Shown one piece after another: positions 6,076 through 9,559 of a stretch of DNA of 9,559 nt (positions within the stretch are counted from its first letter, which is position 1; each line of letters opens with the position of its first letter). A model generated the notes under the pieces. It ran no database searches. It had not been told where the DNA came from and saw nothing but the letters and a program-made list of their open reading frames with translations. Made by a program: the position numbers and the translations under genes. This DNA is from a bacterium (lineage in GTDB: Bacteria; Fidelibacterota; UBA2242), in assembly GCA_018895675.1 (NCBI GenBank), contig JAHIOG010000612.1, forward strand, positions 1-9,559. The letters run 5' to 3'.

Positions 6076-6831
6076 ATGATACGAGGTATCTCAGAAAAAC
6101 GCTGGCTAATAGCGCAACAGTACCAACATTCTTATCAGCAACAGAAATCCCTGCGGATCCATGGCTATGAGAATAACATTATTCTCGGTAGATATATTCG
6201 AGCTATGAGGGTTAGCAATCTCCTCTCCTCCTTCTTGACAATCACGGATTCTACTCGGATTCTTGAGGTTGGTTCTGGACCTCATGGTATCGGCTTTTTT
6301 CTTAACACTGGGGATCGATATGGCATAGATTCACTTGCCGATTTTTATCATCATAAATTTTCATCGCTGCAAGTTGGATCCAAAGTAAAAACTATCTGTG
6401 GAAAAGGTGAACAACTTCCATTTCGTGCAGAAACATTTAACCTGATAATTTGTGATAATGTTCTTGATCACACAATGAACCCAGAGCTTGTTATTAAGGA
6501 AATTCAGTACGTTTTAAAGAAAAATGGTATATTATTCCTAGCGGTGGACATTCACTGCTGGTTAGGTTACGTCATAAGTTTGATTCATGAACATCTTATA
6601 GGACGATGGATCATCTTTAAGTGGTTCGGCTCTCATCCATTTTACTTTCGTTATAAAGATATTTTACAGCTGCTAAATAGATATGGATTTCGTATAGCCT
6701 ATAAGGATTCTAAACCGCTTTCCAATAAGTCTAATAAAGCGCAATCTGTATTTCGTCGGTTAAAAATCGGGTTATGGAAATTTTTATTCCATACAAGCTG
6801 CAGCCAAATCGTATGTATTAATCTGAAGTAA
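6076..6831 (+). CDS. Class I SAM-dependent methyltransferase
   Basis: This 251-residue protein has about 60 N-terminal residues rich in Gln, His, Tyr and Arg, then a SAM-binding core. Motif I is ILEVGSGPHGIGF near 63-75. The acidic strand end is YGIDSLADFY. GEQLPFRAETFNLIICDNVLDH near 111-132 matches the UbiE-like segment, followed by KEIQYVLKKNGILFLAVD. The C-terminal 90 residues are aromatic and basic (IGRWIIFKWFGSHPFYFRYKD region) and could contact a membrane or lipid-linked substrate. The layout resembles methyltransferases found in polysaccharide or lipid gene clusters, but the acceptor is unknown. ATG at 6076 is the first start in the frame. AGGA (6058-6061) is 14 nt away, so its ribosome binding site is poor. 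The gene is more AT-rich than the abgT-type and PKD genes, consistent with a different origin. Confidence 0.78.
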   Translation: MIRGISEKRWLIAQQYQHSYQQQKSLRIHGYENNIILGRYIRAMRVSNLLSSFLTITDSTRILEVGSGPHGIGFFLNTGDRYGIDSLADFYHHKFSSLQVGSKVKTICGKGEQLPFRAETFNLIICDNVLDHTMNPELVIKEIQYVLKKNGILFLAVDIHCWLGYVISLIHEHLIGRWIIFKWFGSHPFYFRYKDILQLLNRYGFRIAYKDSKPLSNKSNKAQSVFRRLKIGLWKFLFHTSCSQIVCINLK

Positions 6832-6916
6832 GCCTTAGTTTCAGAGAGATAGTGGTCATTTATATAAAATTTTCGATTCTTAGTCTGGAGTTATTTATGA
6901 GGTTTGCGTTTTTAAA

Positions 6917-6967
6917 CTCAACCCCCCCTACCCACAACCTTCTGCCAAGAGAGGACTGGGGGGTGAG
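6917..6967. repeat. C-run/G-run imperfect inverted repeat
   Basis: CTCAACCCCCCC (6917-6928) faces GGGGGGTGAG (6958-6967). The arms pair with one extra base and enclose about 30 nt containing CCTTCTGCCAAGAGAGG, which can form a small inner stem. It is a G/C-rich island in otherwise AT-rich DNA between two converging genes. It looks like a dispersed-repeat remnant rather than a terminator, because no T run follows. The remaining part of 6832-7027 holds no feature I can support. Confidence 0.4.
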
Positions 6968-7027
6968 CTCAATGATATGATCAGGAGTTGCGATAAAAGC
7001 GCCAGGAGTGAGTTCCCGACGTAACTG

Positions 7028-7057
7028 AAAAGAAAAAGGGCGATTCTCGAATCGCCC
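7028..7057 (-). terminator. Intrinsic terminator of the PKD-protein gene
   Basis: On the minus strand a perfect stem, GGGCGATT and AATCGCCC around CGAG (7057-7038), is followed by a T-rich tract complementary to AAAAGAAAAA (7028-7037). It starts 43 bp after the stop of the minus-strand PKD gene. Its stem strength and position make it a convincing rho-independent terminator. Confidence 0.9.
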
Positions 7058-7099
7058 CTGCATTCAAAATAATGAATCACAACATATTCCGTTGTTGTT

Positions 7100-9559
7100 T
7101 TACCGTTTTTGCACCGTGATCCGTTTCCTGAATTCGTATTTCTTTGCGTCAGCGCGAGTGGCATCATACACTGTCAGTTTTACTGTATATTCACCGGCTT
7201 GCAGGTATGTATGCTTGGCAATCTTGCCAACCGCTGTTATTCCATCGCCAAAATCCCACTCGTAGATCAATTTTCGTTCGTATGGTTGAACATCGACAGT
7301 AAACACTGCGACATCCCGGGCGCCACCGACATACAGAACATCGGGAGATACCATAATCTCAACAACAGGCGCCGGAATTACCGTAATCGTAACATTATAG
7401 TCCTTCGGTTGACCGTAGCCGATCTCTTTATACCATACTCGGAATATAGCATTATATTTTCCAGCTGTTTTGTAGGAGTGTTTCGCTTCTATTCCCATAG
7501 CTTTCGTCTGGTCACCAAATTCCCATTCATATTTTACGGGAACGTTAAAGGGATTTAAGATAGCGGGAACTAATCTTACAGAATTTCCCAAATCAACTAT
7601 TTGATTATCAGGCATTTTTATAACAGGTAATTCATCAATTGTAATTTCCTGAGCCAGACTCCACAGAGCGCCGCATTTCGCCTGAACCTGGTATTTTCCT
7701 GACTTATTAAAAGATTTCTGAACGGTCAATCCAGTCATTGTTGTTTCATCACTGAAGTGCCATTCTGTGTTCTCATCTGTTGCTGTAATCTTTTTCGCCG
7801 TCGTCAGTTTATATTCCATGGACTCTCCGACAAAGGCTGCCTTCGGTCCGCTGATCGCAATTTCCGAATAATCAATAATATCCACCGTTATACTATCGAG
7901 ACTGAAGTCGCAGTCTGTATTGCTGTTATCTTCAGCATAAAGTTTCACGGAATATGTTCCGACATCTTTATACTGATGTTTAGCAAAGACGCCTTCCGCT
8001 TTATTACCATCGCCGAAATCCCATAGATAGGTCTTGATAAAACCATCCTTATCGCTGCTCTTCTTGCCATTGAAATTTAAAACAGAATTGATATAGCTCT
8101 GATATGCTTTTTGGCTGCTCGGTTTATCATTCGAGGCAAATACCTCGATTTGGGCTTTGGGAGCAGCATTTATGGAAATGATATGACTTTTTTCAGCGTT
8201 GTTGCAGCCCTGGTTGGAATCGGTCTGAATCGTAAGTTTTACGGCATATCGTCCATGGGTTACATACTTGTGAGTCGTTTCCACACCAGTTCCCATTGAA
8301 CCATCGCCGAAATCCCACTGATAATCGACAATATTGGAATTAGCAGCAAAGGATTCCGAAGCGTCGAACTCAATTTTCTCGCCAATACACCTCCGTTCGA
8401 CCATCGTGAATTTGGCAGTCGGCGCAGCGAAGACTTTAACCGTAATTTCACTTTCGGAAGTATTTTCGCAATCACCAATCTCAGGCACCATGATTTCCAA
8501 CCGAACAGTATATATTCCCGGTTTTGTATAAACGTGAGTCGGATTGATACCGCCGCCTCGTACACCATCTCCAAAATCCCACTCAAAACTCTTAATCAAA
8601 CGATCGCCGCCGCTCGATTTGGATCCGTCGAATTGAACAACAGTATTGGCGCAAACCGATTGATCTTTTCCCGCATCGGCAACCGGGGCGTCAATCACAT
8701 GAATCAGCAGATCGGATATTGAAGAATTACAGGGCAGATTGCTGTCGTCCATTACTGTCAAACGGACTTTATAATTTCCGCCTCTTTTAAACGAATGGAT
8801 CGTATTGATCCCCTCTGTCGTCGTTTTATCGCCAAAATCCCATAGATACCGGAGTAGATCCTTTTCCATATCTACCGATTTACTGGCGTCGAAGACTACT
8901 GGCTCGCCGGCACACACCGTATCTCTGTTCACCTCGGCTAATGCCAGTGGAGCTGAATTGACCTGAACACGAATGATGGTTTGTTGAACTGAATTGGATA
9001 ACCCCTGACCGTCATTGACGCGTAAGAGTACCGGATAAACACCCGGCAATCGGAACGTATGTTTCAGTTTCATCCCGGTTCCGGTTGATCCGTCTCCAAA
9101 ATCCCAGGAATACGTCAATTTATCCTTATCGGCATCGGAACTATTGCTTCCGTCGAATAAAATAGTTTGATCACAGGTAATGACGTCGCTTCCACAATCC
9201 GGCTTTGGCGGGTAATTAACGGCAACCGGTTGAGTTGTCTTTGTAATTCCATTTGTGGTGTTGGAATTATCTTTAACTGTCAATGTAATTGTATAGCGAC
9301 CGGGTTCTCTGTAACTGTGTTTTGTTTTAATACCTTTTTTAACAGGACTACCGTCGCCGAAATCCCATTCGGCAACGACAATTTCACCATCGGTATCATA
9401 GGACATTGAACCATCAAACGTCACATTTTGTCCCGGCGCTATCCGAGCAACGGGCGCAACCATAGCAACGGGTGGATTATTGACATAAACAGTCGAATAA
9501 TGGATATCTTCGGCTCCGGCATCATCCGTAACCGTCAATTGCACCTGGTATGTTCCGGA
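7100..9559 (-). CDS. Tandem PKD-domain extracytoplasmic protein, 5' end outside window
   Basis: The frame is open to the right edge, and the visible 819 residues are the C-terminal part. PKD domains have an Ig-like beta-sandwich and occur in surface proteins that bind proteins or sugars. Counting from the GTG at 9544 as residue 1, W-[DE]-F-G-D cores begin at residues 60, 147, 235, 322, 410, 508, 674 and 763, and a degenerate WHFSDE lies at 595. That makes nine domains of about 88 residues plus the end of a tenth (SGTYQVQLTVTDD). Each core is followed by a G-x-x-x-x-H-x-[YF] loop and a YTVKLTV strand. Cysteine pairs C211-C272, C298-C359 and C386-C447 have identical spacing. The protein stops right after the last domain (ITVQKR), with no membrane anchor or sorting domain. 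No signal peptide is visible because the N-terminus is missing. It is probably secreted or surface-bound. No ligand can be named. Confidence 0.93.
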   Translation of the reverse strand, partial: SGTYQVQLTVTDDAGAEDIHYSTVYVNNPPVAMVAPVARIAPGQNVTFDGSMSYDTDGEIVVAEWDFGDGSPVKKGIKTKHSYREPGRYTITLTVKDNSNTTNGITKTTQPVAVNYPPKPDCGSDVITCDQTILFDGSNSSDADKDKLTYSWDFGDGSTGTGMKLKHTFRLPGVYPVLLRVNDGQGLSNSVQQTIIRVQVNSAPLALAEVNRDTVCAGEPVVFDASKSVDMEKDLLRYLWDFGDKTTTEGINTIHSFKRGGNYKVRLTVMDDSNLPCNSSISDLLIHVIDAPVADAGKDQSVCANTVVQFDGSKSSGGDRLIKSFEWDFGDGVRGGGINPTHVYTKPGIYTVRLEIMVPEIGDCENTSESEITVKVFAAPTAKFTMVERRCIGEKIEFDASESFAANSNIVDYQWDFGDGSMGTGVETTHKYVTHGRYAVKLTIQTDSNQGCNNAEKSHIISINAAPKAQIEVFASNDKPSSQKAYQSYINSVLNFNGKKSSDKDGFIKTYLWDFGDGNKAEGVFAKHQYKDVGTYSVKLYAEDNSNTDCDFSLDSITVDIIDYSEIAISGPKAAFVGESMEYKLTTAKKITATDENTEWHFSDETTMTGLTVQKSFNKSGKYQVQAKCGALWSLAQEITIDELPVIKMPDNQIVDLGNSVRLVPAILNPFNVPVKYEWEFGDQTKAMGIEAKHSYKTAGKYNAIFRVWYKEIGYGQPKDYNVTITVIPAPVVEIMVSPDVLYVGGARDVAVFTVDVQPYERKLIYEWDFGDGITAVGKIAKHTYLQAGEYTVKLTVYDATRADAKKYEFRKRITVQKR

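Noticed and set aside
7109..7558. 149-codon plus-strand open frame
   Set aside because: It is antisense to the last two PKD domains and has the Cys/Ile/Phe-rich look of a shadow frame.
7100..9559. Regular recurrence of a TCGCC-AAA-TCCCA-like DNA string about every 260 bp
   Set aside because: It was considered as a DNA repeat array. It is only the coding sequence for the conserved W-D-F-G-D-G core on the minus strand, with divergent DNA between copies, so it is not a CRISPR or satellite array.

Overview
The window looks like chromosomal DNA of a Gram-negative environmental bacterium that I cannot place to a species. The base composition is AT-leaning. It combines an AbgT-type transporter, a SixA-like phosphatase, an RRM RNA-binding protein and a long tandem-PKD protein, and its intergenic stretches are AT-rich and dotted with degenerate inverted repeats. 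That mix fits an FCB-like or Desulfobacterota-like lineage, but this is inference only.

Layout. Positions 1-264 hold no gene, only AT-rich DNA with a degenerate repeat pair. A HAD phosphatase of the phosphoglycolate phosphatase type lies on the minus strand (265-942). It is divergent from an AbgT-family transporter (1150-2739), which is followed by a small class I SAM methyltransferase (2814-3356). A weak terminator and a strong bidirectional terminator (3517-3548) separate this pair from a convergent RRM RNA-binding protein gene (3571-3885, minus). Next comes a 4HBT-type thioesterase on the minus strand (4161 to about 4529). It has no usable start codon and abuts, head to head, the 3' tail of an unrelated plus-strand gene (to 4622), so this looks like a deletion junction. 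Positions 4623-5040 carry REP-like inverted repeats.

The clearest discovery is at 5041-6050. A sixA-like phosphohistidine phosphatase gene is split by a 545-bp insertion (5440-5984) with 12-bp terminal inverted repeats and a TTA target duplication. Removing the insert and one TTA restores a continuous 153-residue SixA-like protein with a normal C-terminus. The element has no recognisable transposase, so it looks like a MITE or a decayed insertion sequence. A second, AT-rich SAM methyltransferase gene follows at 6076-6831.

From 7100 to the right edge the minus strand encodes the C-terminal 819 residues of a large extracytoplasmic protein. It consists of nine tandem PKD-type domains plus part of a tenth, and ends in a strong intrinsic terminator at 7028-7057. 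Three neighbouring domains carry a cysteine pair at an identical 61-residue spacing, which predicts intradomain disulfides.

The genes do not form one pathway. The window is a set of short, independent housekeeping and accessory units. Its most informative content is the evidence of rearrangement: one transposon-like insertion, one probable deletion scar and several repeat remnants.
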